Positions 35,662 through 44,351 of a stretch of 64,000 bases of DNA are shown piece by piece. A program made the position numbers and the translations under genes. This DNA is from Arthrobacter sp. GMC3 (GTDB lineage: Bacteria; Actinomycetota; Actinomycetes; Actinomycetales; Micrococcaceae). The stretch lies in NCBI RefSeq assembly GCF_002929305.1, contig NZ_PJIO01000005.1, forward strand, positions 124,001-188,000, in the 5' to 3' direction. Every line of letters begins with the position of its first letter. The stretch's first letter is position 1. Below the pieces are notes generated by a model that saw nothing but the letters and a program-made list of their open reading frames with translations, searched no databases and was not told where the DNA came from.

Positions 35662-36879
35662 TCAAACCCTCTCGATCAAAGTTGCGATGCCCATGCCGCC
35701 GCCAATGCAGAGCGTGATGACAGCCCTGCGTGCTTCGCGGCGTTCCAATTCGTCCAGGACGGTGCCAAGGATCATGGCCCCAGTGGCCCCCAGCGGGTGG
35801 CCCATAGCGATGGCCCCACCATTGACATTGAGCTTCTCGTCCGGGATTTTCAGGTCCTTTTGGTATTTGAGAACGACGGCGGCGAACGCCTCGTTGAGCT
35901 CGAACAAGTCAATGTCGTCCACCGTGAGGCCCACAGTTTGCAGCAACTTTTCGGTGGCGGGTGTGGGGCCGGTGAGCATGATGGTGGAATCGGCGCCGGA
36001 GGTGGCCGTGGCCACGATCCTTGCCCGTGGTTTTAGGCCCAGGCGCTCCCCCATCTCGGCACTGCCCAGCAGGACCAGGGCGGCGCCGTCGACAATTCCG
36101 GAGGAGTTCGCGGCGGTGTGCACGTGGTCGATTTTCTCCACTGCGTGGAACTTTTGAAGTGCGACGGCGTCAAAGCCGCCGGCCTCGCCCATGGTGGCGA
36201 AGGCCGGGCGCAGGCCCGCCTGGGATTCCATGGTGGATTCGGGGCGCATGTGCTCGTCGCGATCTAGCACCACCAGACCATTCTGGTCCTTGACGGGGAT
36301 CACGGAGTTGGCAAAGCGGCCTTCGGTCCAGGCCTGGGCAGCCAGTTGCTGCGAGCGCACGGCGTAGGCGTCCACGTCCTCGCGGCTGAACCCTTCCATG
36401 GTGGCGATCATGTCCGCACCCACGCCTTGCGGGACAAAGTAGGTGTCGTAGTTGGTGGCGGGGTCCATGGCCCAGGCACCGCCATCGGAGCCGATGGGGA
36501 CACGGGACATGGATTCCACGCCGCCGGCGATGACAAGCTGATCCCAGCCGGAGCGCACCTTTTGGGCGGCGATGTTGACCGCTTCCAGCCCGGATGCGCA
36601 GAATCTGTTGACCTGCATGCCGCCCACGGTCACCGGGAGCCCGGCGGCAAGTGCCGCGGTGCGGGCTATCACGGCGCCTTGGTCGCCCACTGGTGAGACG
36701 ACGCCCAGGATCAGATCGTCGATGAGGTTTTCATCCAGGCCGGGGTGGCGTTCGCGGAGGGCGTTGATCAGCCCCACCACCAGGTCGATGGGCTTGGTCC
36801 CGTGTAGGGCGCCCTTCTTACCGCGGCCACGCGGGGTCCTGATGGCATCGTAGATGAATGCTTCGGGTTGTTCGCTCAC
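35662..36879 (-). CDS. Acetyl-CoA C-acyltransferase (thiolase)
   Basis: A 405-residue thiolase completing beta-oxidation. The acyl-accepting Cys is in [14 protein letters not shown] near residue 92, the catalytic His in [16 protein letters not shown] and the second Cys in CIGGGMG at the C-terminus. The start is taken as GTG at 36879 because AAGGAAAG lies upstream and homologous sequence begins with [15 protein letters not shown]. It follows a strong hairpin (36947-36986) after the acyl-CoA dehydrogenase gene, so it may be transcribed both by read-through and from its own promoter. Confidence 0.92.
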   Translation of the reverse strand: MSEQPEAFIYDAIRTPRGRGKKGALHGTKPIDLVVGLINALRERHPGLDENLIDDLILGVVSPVGDQGAVIARTAALAAGLPVTVGGMQVNRFCASGLEAVNIAAQKVRSGWDQLVIAGGVESMSRVPIGSDGGAWAMDPATNYDTYFVPQGVGADMIATMEGFSREDVDAYAVRSQQLAAQAWTEGRFANSVIPVKDQNGLVVLDRDEHMRPESTMESQAGLRPAFATMGEAGGFDAVALQKFHAVEKIDHVHTAANSSGIVDGAALVLLGSAEMGERLGLKPRARIVATATSGADSTIMLTGPTPATEKLLQTVGLTVDDIDLFELNEAFAAVVLKYQKDLKIPDEKLNVNGGAIAMGHPLGATGAMILGTVLDELERREARRAVITLCIGGGMGIATLIERV

Positions 36880-36946
36880 GTGAGCTTTCCTTCCATTGAC
36901 GCCGATGCCCCTGTGGGGTGGGCGGTTGGCAAAACGTGGTGTGTGC

Positions 36947-36986
36947 CCCACACCGCCCCCGCTGCTTGCACTGGGGGCGGTGTGGG
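36947..36986 (-). terminator. Strong intergenic hairpin after the acyl-CoA dehydrogenase gene
   Basis: Perfect 14-base arms (36947-36960 and 36973-36986, CCCACACCGCCCCC and complement) with a 12-base loop, starting one base past the TAA at 36988 on the minus strand. No clear T-run follows, so it may be a partial terminator or mRNA-stabilising stem within the operon. Confidence 0.65.
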
Positions 36987-36987
36987 A

Positions 36988-38145
36988 TTAGAGGGAGCGG
37001 GCGATGAGTTCCTTCATGACCTCATTGGCTCCGGCGAGGACGCGCAGGACCCTGTTGTCGGCATACATTCCGGCAATGGGGTATTCCAGGCAGTAGCCGT
37101 AGCCGCCAAAGAGTTGCTGGCAGCGGTCAATGATTTCCCCGGTCCTGTCGGTAATCCAGTACTTGGCCATCGATGCGGTGGCGGCATCCAGTTCCCCGTT
37201 GGTGTGCTTGACGATGCAGTCATCCAGGAATACCCTGTTGATGCGTGCAATGGTGGCACATTCGGCCAGCTCAAAGCGGGTGTTTTGCAGTTCAAACAAC
37301 GGCTTGCCGAACGCCTCCCGGTCCTTGGTGTATTCCAACGCAGCCGTCACGGCGGCCTCGCTCATGGCTTGGGCCATGATGGCGGTGATGAGCCGCTCCT
37401 GGGGCAGCTGCTTCATCAGCTGGTAGAAGCCCTGACCTTCAACGCCGCCGAGGACGTTTTCTGCAGGGATGCGCAAGTCCTCAAAGAACAGTTCGGAGGT
37501 GTCCTGGCCCTTGAGCCCGACCTTCTCCAGGTTGCGACCACGGGTGAAGCCGGGGGTGTCATCGTTGACTTCGGCCACCAGCAAGGAGATGCCCTTGGCA
37601 CCCTGGGCGGTGTCGGTTTTCACTGCGATGATCAGCAAGTCGCACAGCTGGCCGTTGGAGATGAAGATCTTGGATCCGTTGACCAGGTAGTGGTCCCCGT
37701 CGCGGCGGGCCCTGGTGGTGATGGACTGCAAATCGGAGCCCGTTCCGGGTTCGGTCATGGCGATGGCACCGATCCATTCGCCGCTGCACAGTTTGGGCAG
37801 CCAGCGCAGCTTCTGTTCCTCGCTGGCGTAGGCGAGTAGATAGTGGGCCACGATGCCCTCGCTAACGGCAAAGCCCATGCTGGGTGCGTCTGCTGCGGCT
37901 TGTTCGTGCAGCAATAGTGCCAGGTTGGCAAAGGTTCCGCCACCGCCGCCGTACTGCTCCGGGATGGACATGCCGCTCAGTCCCAGGTCCCCCGCGCGCT
38001 CGTACAGGTCCCTGTCGGGGTGGCCCTGGGCCTTGAACTTCTCTTCCCGAGGGGCAACTTCCTTGACGAAATAGTCTTGCAGCAAGTGCGCAACATCGCG
38101 AAGATCTTCATCGATCCAGCTCGCGGAAAATTGACTTATTGACAT
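36988..38145 (-). CDS. Acyl-CoA dehydrogenase, long-chain-type active site
   Basis: A 385-residue acyl-CoA dehydrogenase. FAD/substrate segments IAMTEPGTGSDLQSI and GSKIFISNGQ are present. The C-terminus reads LAGANEVMKELIARSL rather than the short-chain EGT motif, and the segment LPQERLITAIMAQAMSEA matches long-chain/isovaleryl-type enzymes in which the catalytic Glu lies in that helix. It starts 67 bases from the divergent crotonase gene across a TetR-type operator, and would feed the nearby ETF. Long-chain or aryl-acyl substrates are possible. Confidence 0.9.
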   Translation of the reverse strand: MSISQFSASWIDEDLRDVAHLLQDYFVKEVAPREEKFKAQGHPDRDLYERAGDLGLSGMSIPEQYGGGGGTFANLALLLHEQAAADAPSMGFAVSEGIVAHYLLAYASEEQKLRWLPKLCSGEWIGAIAMTEPGTGSDLQSITTRARRDGDHYLVNGSKIFISNGQLCDLLIIAVKTDTAQGAKGISLLVAEVNDDTPGFTRGRNLEKVGLKGQDTSELFFEDLRIPAENVLGGVEGQGFYQLMKQLPQERLITAIMAQAMSEAAVTAALEYTKDREAFGKPLFELQNTRFELAECATIARINRVFLDDCIVKHTNGELDAATASMAKYWITDRTGEIIDRCQQLFGGYGYCLEYPIAGMYADNRVLRVLAGANEVMKELIARSL

Positions 38146-38160
38146 ACCGCCAATAGTGCA

Positions 38161-38187
38161 AGACTATTGACATCGTGTCAATAGTCT
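38161..38187. promoter_or_regulatory. Probable TetR operator in the acyl-CoA dehydrogenase/crotonase divergent promoter
   Basis: Perfect inverted repeat AGACTATTGAC (38161-38171) and GTCAATAGTCT (38177-38187) with 5-base spacer. A weaker copy (TATTG...CAATA) lies about 20 bases to the left, near 38138-38156, over the dehydrogenase start. The TetR gene is two genes away on the plus strand. Confidence 0.65.
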
Positions 38188-38211
38188 GACGCAAGTCTTT
38201 ACTTTCCATTC

Positions 38212-39090
38212 ATGAAAGCGATGACCATGACCGCTGAAATCTCCGCACCGTACACCGCTATCACCTACAGCGTGGCCGAACGCGTCGCCACTGTTTCACT
38301 CAACCGCCCCGAAGCCCGCAACGGCTACACGCTCACCATGGCTCACGAGCTTGAGCATGCCTTTGTGGCCGCCGACGCCGACCCTGCCGTCCGCGTTGTC
38401 GTGTTCACCTGCGTTGGCAAGGACTTTTCCGTGGGTGCCGACCTCAGCGGCGGCGGCTTCGATATGTCCATGACCAATTCCGCGAGCGATTGGCAGGAAC
38501 CGGCGGGGCGCTGCTCCAAAACCATCTTTGGCATGAACAAACCCGTCATCGCGGCCCTCCGAGGGGTCTCCGTGGGCGGCGGCATGACCATCACGCTTTC
38601 CTGCGACTTCCGCTTGGCATCCACCGACTCCCGCTTTTCCTTCCCCTTCAGCCGCCGCGGCATCTTCCCCGAGGGCGCCTCTGTCTGGTACCTGCCGCGC
38701 CTGGTGGGCGCGTCCAAGGCCGCCGATTGGATGCTGACCGGCAGGCTTTTTGGTGCCGGTGAGGCGCTCGACGCCGGACTAGTCACCTCGGTGCACGAGC
38801 CCGAGGACGTGCTGGAGGCCGCCTACGCCCTGGCCGGGGACATCATCGCCAACACCTCCGAGGTGTCCACCGCCGTCATCAAGCAAATGCTCAACCGGCT
38901 CAGTGGACTCGAGTCCCCCATCCCCGTCCACGCCCTGGACTCGAAGCTGATTGCCGGGCTCCCCGGCCACGCCGACACTGTTGAAGGTGTGGCGTCATTC
39001 CTGGAAAAGCGTCCCCCGAATTTCCCGCTGACAGTTCCCGCAGATCTCCCAGCCTGGCTCCCCTGGGTCGCGGCGGATCCGGCCCTATGA
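38212..39090 (+). CDS. Crotonase-family protein lacking hydratase glutamates (isomerase-like)
   Basis: A 292-residue crotonase. The oxyanion segment FSVGADLSGG is intact, but the two hydratase Glu positions read GGGMTITLSCDF and FSFPFSRRGIFPEG, so it should not hydrate enoyl-CoA by the usual mechanism. A Glu a few residues later (FPEG) resembles enoyl-CoA isomerases. The start is uncertain (ATG at 38212, 38221 or 38227); no clear ribosome site is seen and the message may be near-leaderless. Its 3' end overlaps the TetR start by 4 bases. Confidence 0.82.
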   Translation: MKAMTMTAEISAPYTAITYSVAERVATVSLNRPEARNGYTLTMAHELEHAFVAADADPAVRVVVFTCVGKDFSVGADLSGGGFDMSMTNSASDWQEPAGRCSKTIFGMNKPVIAALRGVSVGGGMTITLSCDFRLASTDSRFSFPFSRRGIFPEGASVWYLPRLVGASKAADWMLTGRLFGAGEALDAGLVTSVHEPEDVLEAAYALAGDIIANTSEVSTAVIKQMLNRLSGLESPIPVHALDSKLIAGLPGHADTVEGVASFLEKRPPNFPLTVPADLPAWLPWVAADPAL

Positions 39091-39752
39091 CGCAGGACCC
39101 GCCGCTGGCGCCGTCGGAGGTGCCCGGCGTCGAGCTTCAGGAACCACGGCGGCAAAGACTCAACCCCGACGAACGCCGTCAACAGATCTTTGACTGCGCC
39201 CAGAAACTGTTTACGGACCACCCTTACGAGGACGTCTCGGCAACGGACATCGCCGCTGCGGCGGGTGTGGCCAGGGGGCTGATCAACCATTATTTCGGCA
39301 ACAAACGCACCCTGTACCTTGAGGTGATCAGGGTCAATTCAACCGTGTCCGAGGTGGCGGTGGCGAGGCTGCCCGAAGGCAGGCTGGAGGATCGGATCGA
39401 CGCCGCCGTCCGCTGGTATCTGAATTCCCTTGAACGCACCGGCGGGACCTGGCTGGGTCTGGGGTCTGGTGGCATGGGCCGGGACCCAGATTTGGAGAAG
39501 ATCCTTATCGACGCGGAGAATGCCTCGGTGGAGCTTCTCATCGAGGCGTGCCAGCTCTCGGACCAGCTGGAGCACCGTGGTCAAATTCGCGCCATGATTC
39601 GGGTTTACGCACAGCTTGCCCGCAGTGGCGCCCGTGAGTGGCTGCTGCGGAAAACGCTCACCCGCCCCCAGGTCCACGCACTGCTGGCCAGCACACTGCT
39701 GGCCATTGCCAGGGAGGCGGTCCCCGCCATCACCAAGGATCTGCCGCACTAA
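39087..39752 (+). CDS. TetR-family transcriptional regulator
   Basis: A 221-residue TetR protein. Residues about 25-75 form the DNA-binding domain (RRQQIFDCAQKLF, then SATDIAAAAGVARGLINHYF with the typical recognition helix). The long helical C-terminal domain would bind the ligand, probably an acyl- or aryl-CoA given the company of beta-oxidation genes. It overlaps the crotonase gene by 4 bases (ATGA). The 11-base-arm palindrome at 38161 is the likely site, giving control of both divergent transcripts including its own. Confidence 0.9.
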   Translation: MTQDPPLAPSEVPGVELQEPRRQRLNPDERRQQIFDCAQKLFTDHPYEDVSATDIAAAAGVARGLINHYFGNKRTLYLEVIRVNSTVSEVAVARLPEGRLEDRIDAAVRWYLNSLERTGGTWLGLGSGGMGRDPDLEKILIDAENASVELLIEACQLSDQLEHRGQIRAMIRVYAQLARSGAREWLLRKTLTRPQVHALLASTLLAIAREAVPAITKDLPH

Positions 39753-39783
39753 GTGCCGCCGGGGTGTTGTTCCCGTTGACGGT

Positions 39784-39826
39784 GCAGCTCCTGCGGGTTA
39801 CCAGGCTGAATACCCGCAGGAGCTGC
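39784..39826. terminator. Bidirectional hairpin between convergent TetR and SDR genes
   Basis: Perfect 15-base arms (39784-39798 and 39812-39826, GCAGCTCCTGCGGGT and complement) around a 13-base loop, placed between stops at 39752 and 39840. No strong T-run on either side. Confidence 0.7.
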
Positions 39827-39839
39827 GCACTGGATCCGG

Positions 39840-40679
39840 TTATTTGTCCACGTAGAAGTCAGTGGCCAATTCCGCCGTGGGATCCACGGCATAGTGCCCA
39901 AACTCGCTCATTCCCCGCTCCCGCAAGAGTTGTTCATCGATGATGGTCTGACCGGTGAGCTCCCTGCTGTTCGTGGTGAGGATAGCGTGCGCGGCATCAG
40001 CCATGATGGCCGGTGTGCGCGAGCGCCGGATCATCTCATCGCCGCCAATGATGTTGGCAACGGCCGCCGTGGCGATGGTGGTCCTCGGCCACAAGGCGTT
40101 GGATGCCACGCCTTGGGAAGCAAATTCCGCAGCGAATCCCAAGGCCGTCAAGGTCATCCCGTACTTGGCCAGGGTGTAGGCGGGGTTCATGGCCAGCCAC
40201 TTCTGCTTCATGTTCAGTGGCGGGCTCAGCGTCAATATGTGCGGGTTCCCAGCGTCCAACAGGTACGGCAGCGCCGCCTTGCTGAGCATGAACGTGCCGC
40301 GGACGTTGACATCCTGCATGAGGTCGTAGCGCTTTTGACTGATCGATAGCGTGCCGTCCATGGACAGCACCGACGCGTTATTGACCACGATGTCGATCCC
40401 GCCGAACGTTGCCACGGCCTGGGATACGGCCAAGGCGATGGTGTCATCGTCACGGACGTCTCCCACCACGGCCAGCACCTTCCCGCCCGCGGCTTCAATG
40501 GCCGCGGCCGCCGTATGGACGGTGCCCTCGAGCCGCGGATCCGGGATGTCCGTTTTGGCAATCAGCACCACGTTGGCACCGTCCCGCGCCGCCCGCTCGG
40601 CAATGGCCAGGCCAATGCCGCGCGAACCGCCCGACATCACGATGGTCTTGCCAGCCAGGCTCTTAGATACGTCGCTCAT
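39840..40679 (-). CDS. SDR family oxidoreductase (HSDL2-like)
   Basis: A 279-residue SDR with cofactor loop SGGSRGIGLAIAERAA, the NNAS motif in IDIVVNNASVL and Tyr/Lys in AYTLAKYGM. The segment TLSPPLNMKQKWLAMNPAYT is characteristic of the hydroxysteroid dehydrogenase-like 2 group, whose substrates are poorly known but linked to lipid metabolism. The ATG at 40679 has GGAGG about 5 bases upstream and overlaps the end of the ligase gene by 17 bases, so it is the last gene of the Liu/Atu-type operon. Confidence 0.85.
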   Translation of the reverse strand: MSDVSKSLAGKTIVMSGGSRGIGLAIAERAARDGANVVLIAKTDIPDPRLEGTVHTAAAAIEAAGGKVLAVVGDVRDDDTIALAVSQAVATFGGIDIVVNNASVLSMDGTLSISQKRYDLMQDVNVRGTFMLSKAALPYLLDAGNPHILTLSPPLNMKQKWLAMNPAYTLAKYGMTLTALGFAAEFASQGVASNALWPRTTIATAAVANIIGGDEMIRRSRTPAIMADAAHAILTTNSRELTGQTIIDEQLLRERGMSEFGHYAVDPTAELATDFYVDK

Positions 40680-42243
40680 GACCCCTCCAATACGGTTCGC
40701 GCAGCTCGCGCTTGAGTACTTTTCCTGTCGCATTGCGCGGCAATTCGTCCACGAAATCCACCGAGGTGGGGCACTGGTAGTGGGCCAGGTGCTCGCGGCA
40801 GAAGGCAATGATCTCCTCTTGGCTCACTGTACTGCCGGGCTCCCTGACCACAACAGCCTTGACCGTCTCCACCCACTTGGGGTCCGGGACGCCCATGATG
40901 ATTCCTTCCACGACGTCCGGATGCGCCATCAGCACGTTCTCGACCTCGGGACTGTAGATGTTCTCCCCGCCGGAGATGATCATGTCCTTGAGCCGGTCCA
41001 CCACATAGATGTAGCCGTCTTCATCAAGGTGGCCGAGGTCTCCGGAGCGCAGGAAACCGTCGGGGGTGAATACCGCGGCGGTGTCCTCGGGACGGTTCAG
41101 ATAGCCCTTCATGTTTTGCTCACCCCGGACCTGAATCTCCCCGGTCACCCCTGTCGGGAGTACCTCACCGGTCATCGGGTCCGTGATTCTTACCTCGAAT
41201 CCCGGCAGTGCACGGCCCACCGATTGCAGCACCTGTGGCCGTGGCGGATGCGTGTGATCCGAGCCTTGGAGCATGGTGCCGATGCCGGACATTTCCGTCA
41301 TGCCAAACACGTGCGCAAGCTCAGTGTTTGGCCATGCCTGCAGCGACTTTTCCAGCAACGGCAAGGGCATGGGCGAGGATCCGTAACCGAGCCTTTTCAG
41401 CCGCCCAAAGACCGCAGCGGCTTCGGGGCCCGCAGCCAATACCGCCTGGAAGACGGCCGGTACCAAGAACGCATGCGTCGCCCCCTGCAGGATGCTTTGA
41501 ATCATGGCAGGTCCTGTGGGTTCCCGCAGCAAAATGGTGGTCGCCCCCGCATGGACCCCGATCAGAAGGTAGCAGGATCCGCCTACGTGGAACATGGGCA
41601 TGGCCACCATGTTCACGTCCTCCGGCGTCAGGCCAAAGCCTATGTTGGCCAGCTCGCTGTGGGCATTGACGCCCCGGTGGGTCAGCTCCACGCCTTTGGG
41701 CTTGCCGGTGGTTCCGGAGGTGTACATGACAAGGACCGTGTCCTCGGGAACGACGTCGTCGCCGCCTTCCGCTGCACCGTCGGCTTCTGCGCTGCCCGTT
41801 GCAAGAAACGGCTCGTACTCGTCATTCTCCCCGCCGATGACAATGGTGCGCGGTAGCGGCGTCTCCGCATTGGCGGCCTGAAGAATGCCGTGCAATTCGG
41901 CACCGTAAAACACGATCTTCGGTGCCGAATCCGCCAGGATGTAGGACAGCTGGCTCGGTGCGAGGCGGAAATTTCCCACCACGGTTCCTGCGCCCAGGGC
42001 GGAGGCTGCCAAGGTCAGTTCCGTGATGGCCAGGTGGTTCTGGTCGAAGGTGAGGATCCGGTCTCCGCGTTTGATCCCTGCCAGTCGCAGGGCATCGGTG
42101 AGCTGCAAGATTCGCGGGCGCCATTGGGCCCAGGTGTAGCTGGCGTCGCCAAAGACGATGGCATCGGCATCGGGGCGTTTGTGCGCCCAATAGTCGAGCC
42201 GGTCCCTGAGAAGAATGGGAGCTGTGAGGGTTTGAAGTGACAT
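40663..42243 (-). CDS. Acyl-CoA ligase (AMP-forming) of the Liu/Atu-type operon
   Basis: A 526-residue ANL enzyme with VMYTSGTTGKPKGVELTH (near 175), the A5-like GMTEMSGIG, SGDLGHLDEDGYIYVVDR (near 400) and the catalytic Lys in NATGKVLKREL. AAAGG lies 6 bases before the ATG. It would supply the CoA ester used by the neighbouring acyl-CoA dehydrogenase and biotin carboxylase. A ligase in the operon suggests that a free branched-chain or terpenoid acid is the entry point, rather than only a keto acid from leucine. Confidence 0.88.
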   Translation of the reverse strand: MSLQTLTAPILLRDRLDYWAHKRPDADAIVFGDASYTWAQWRPRILQLTDALRLAGIKRGDRILTFDQNHLAITELTLAASALGAGTVVGNFRLAPSQLSYILADSAPKIVFYGAELHGILQAANAETPLPRTIVIGGENDEYEPFLATGSAEADGAAEGGDDVVPEDTVLVMYTSGTTGKPKGVELTHRGVNAHSELANIGFGLTPEDVNMVAMPMFHVGGSCYLLIGVHAGATTILLREPTGPAMIQSILQGATHAFLVPAVFQAVLAAGPEAAAVFGRLKRLGYGSSPMPLPLLEKSLQAWPNTELAHVFGMTEMSGIGTMLQGSDHTHPPRPQVLQSVGRALPGFEVRITDPMTGEVLPTGVTGEIQVRGEQNMKGYLNRPEDTAAVFTPDGFLRSGDLGHLDEDGYIYVVDRLKDMIISGGENIYSPEVENVLMAHPDVVEGIIMGVPDPKWVETVKAVVVREPGSTVSQEEIIAFCREHLAHYQCPTSVDFVDELPRNATGKVLKRELREPYWRGHERRI

Positions 42244-42260
42244 AGCAAGCCTTTCTATGG

Positions 42261-42280
42261 CACCGGCTTCATTGCCGGTG
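42261..42280 (-). other. Small intergenic hairpin between crotonase and ligase genes
   Basis: Seven-base arms CACCGGC and GCCGGTG with loop TTCATT, in the 111-base gap within the operon, close to the ligase start. It may tune read-through; no T-run is present. Confidence 0.35.
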
Positions 42281-42354
42281 ATGTATGAGGGAGGGTTGAA
42301 ACGGACTGCGGTGCTAAAAGCGCCCCGGATGTGATCGAGCGTTGGTGAGCGACT

Positions 42355-43128
42355 TCAGGCGTCGAGGTGCCAGCTTGGTGTGCGGCGTTCCAGGAACGCG
42401 GCCATACCCTCCTTTGCCTCGGCCGTGGTGAACAAGGTCGAAGAAAGTTCCACCATGCCAGCTGCGCCGGATTCGAGTCGCGCCAGAAGGGGGGCGGCAG
42501 ACATTTTCTTGCTGACGGCCAGTCCCTGTGGGGAGCCGAGGCGGATACCGGCCAGGATGGGAGCCAGAGCCGCCTCGACGTCGTCGGCCGCCACCGTGAT
42601 AAGCCCGCAGGCTGCCGCCTCCGCGGCGTCGAAGGATTCTCCCGTCAGGTAGTAGCGGGACACTGCGCGGCTGCTCATGCGAGGCAAGGTGGTCAGCGAA
42701 ATGATGGCCGGGCCCAACCCGATCCGCACCTCGGGGAAGGCAAAGGTGGCGCCCGTAGCGGCCACGACGATGTCGCACGCACCGAGGATGCCCAGCCCGC
42801 CTGCCCGTGCAACGCCGTGAACCACGGCAGTGACGGGAACCGGCACTGTGAGGATGGTGCGCAGGATGGTGACCAGCTCCTGTGCACCCTCTTCAACGCC
42901 GCGTGCCCCGGCTTCCTTGAGGTCCGCACCGGCGCAAAACACGCTGCCGGTGTGGGTCAGGAGAATCCCGCGCACGCTTCCGGACGCGGCTGCGAGCGCA
43001 GCCCGTTCCAACCGGTTGACGAGCTCTCCCACCAGTCGCCTGGACAGCGCGTTGCGGTTGCCGGGCGAGTCCAAGGTGATGGTGGCGATCCCCGAGTCCA
43101 CGGCGTAGCGGACCAGTTCTGTGCTCAC
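42355..43128 (-). CDS. Enoyl-CoA hydratase/isomerase family protein (LiuC/AtuE position)
   Basis: A 257-residue crotonase in the position of 3-methylglutaconyl-CoA hydratase (LiuC) or isohexenylglutaconyl-CoA hydratase (AtuE). The oxyanion loop FCAGADLKEAG and one catalytic Glu (FPEVRIGL) are present, but the first Glu position reads AGGLGILGACD, so it has a single acidic residue, as in some glutaconyl-CoA hydratases. I prefer the GTG at 43128, which has GGAGG 5 bases upstream; a GTG at 43140 overlapping the dehydrogenase stop is the alternative. Confidence 0.82.
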   Translation of the reverse strand: MSTELVRYAVDSGIATITLDSPGNRNALSRRLVGELVNRLERAALAAASGSVRGILLTHTGSVFCAGADLKEAGARGVEEGAQELVTILRTILTVPVPVTAVVHGVARAGGLGILGACDIVVAATGATFAFPEVRIGLGPAIISLTTLPRMSSRAVSRYYLTGESFDAAEAAACGLITVAADDVEAALAPILAGIRLGSPQGLAVSKKMSAAPLLARLESGAAGMVELSSTLFTTAEAKEGMAAFLERRTPSWHLDA

Positions 43129-43139
43129 GGCGGCCTCCA

Positions 43140-44297
43140 CTAGTAGCTCTTGGGCAGGCCGAGCGAGTGCTGGGCAATGAAGTTCAGGACCATTTCCCGG
43201 CTGACCGGGGCAACGCGGCCGATCCGGGCAAAGCCCAGCATCTGGGCCAGTCCGTACTCCTTGCTCAGCCCGTTGCCGCCCATGGACTGGATGGCGGTGT
43301 CGAGGGCGGCAATGCTGGCCTCCGCAGCTGAATACTTGGCCATGTTGGCGGCCTCACCGGCGGCCAGGTCCTCTCCGGCGTCGTAGAGGGAAGCGGCCCG
43401 CTGCATCATGAGCCTGCTCAGTTCCACCTCAATGTGGCTCTTGGCCAGCGGGTGGGCCACGCCCTGGTGGGCGCCGATGGGCTGACCCCACACCTCGCGT
43501 TCCTTGACGTAGTCCACAGCCTTGCTGATGGCATAGCGGCCGATGCCGACAGCCAGTGCCGTCGCCATGATCCGCTCCGGGTTGAGCCCCGCAAACAACG
43601 CCTCCAACGGCGCATCGGCCCCGCCCACCAGGGCTTCGGCGGGCAGGCGGACATCGTCGAGGAACAGCAAGTACTGCTTCTCCGATTCCACAATGTCCAT
43701 CTCCACCTCCCGGTATTCAAAGCCGGGGGTTTCGCGCGGCAGCACAAACATGGCCGGGCGCAGGCGTCCACTGCGCTCATCAACTGTGCGCGCCACGATC
43801 AGCACTGAGTCGGCGTTGTTGACGCCTGTGACAAAGACCTTGCGCCCATTGAGCACCCAGTCGTCGCCGTCGCGCCGGGCCACGGTGGAGATGTTGTGCG
43901 AGTTGGAGCCGGCGTCGGGCTCGGTTATGCCGAACGCCATGACGGTGGACCCGTCGGCGAAGCCGGGCAGCCAGCGCTGCTTCTGCTCAGCTGTGCCGTA
44001 CTTGGTGATGATGGTGCCGCAGATGGCGGGTGAGACCACCATCATGATCATGGGGGCGCCCATGGCCGATGATTCCTCCAGCACGGCGGCCAGTTCGTAG
44101 ATGCCCTGCCCGCCACCGCCGTATTCCTCCGGCACAGAAACTCCCAGGAATCCGGACTCGCCCAATTCCTGCCACAGCTCGGTCATGGACTCCCCGGTCC
44201 GGGCATGCTTGGTGGCGTATTCGAGCCCGTAACGGCCCACGATGTCGCGCACGGCCGACCGCAGGGCCTGCTGCTCGTCGGTTTCAACAATGTTCAT
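43140..44297 (-). CDS. Acyl-CoA dehydrogenase (isovaleryl-CoA or citronellyl-CoA dehydrogenase type)
   Basis: A 385-residue acyl-CoA dehydrogenase with FGITEPDAGSNSHNI and GRKVFVTGVNNAD. The C-terminus has PVSREMVLNFIAQ instead of the EGT motif, and the candidate catalytic Glu is in LNPERIM, the position used by isovaleryl- and long-chain-type enzymes. GAGGAG lies 6-7 bases before the ATG at 44297. It is followed by the crotonase and preceded by the carboxylase subunits, so it would make the 2-enoyl-CoA that the carboxylase acts on. Confidence 0.87.
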   Translation of the reverse strand: MNIVETDEQQALRSAVRDIVGRYGLEYATKHARTGESMTELWQELGESGFLGVSVPEEYGGGGQGIYELAAVLEESSAMGAPMIMMVVSPAICGTIITKYGTAEQKQRWLPGFADGSTVMAFGITEPDAGSNSHNISTVARRDGDDWVLNGRKVFVTGVNNADSVLIVARTVDERSGRLRPAMFVLPRETPGFEYREVEMDIVESEKQYLLFLDDVRLPAEALVGGADAPLEALFAGLNPERIMATALAVGIGRYAISKAVDYVKEREVWGQPIGAHQGVAHPLAKSHIEVELSRLMMQRAASLYDAGEDLAAGEAANMAKYSAAEASIAALDTAIQSMGGNGLSKEYGLAQMLGFARIGRVAPVSREMVLNFIAQHSLGLPKSY

Positions 44298-44351
44298 CTG
44301 GTTCTCCTCTTTGAGTTGATGTGATTCTTCAAATTTGGACAAACGGTGCAC

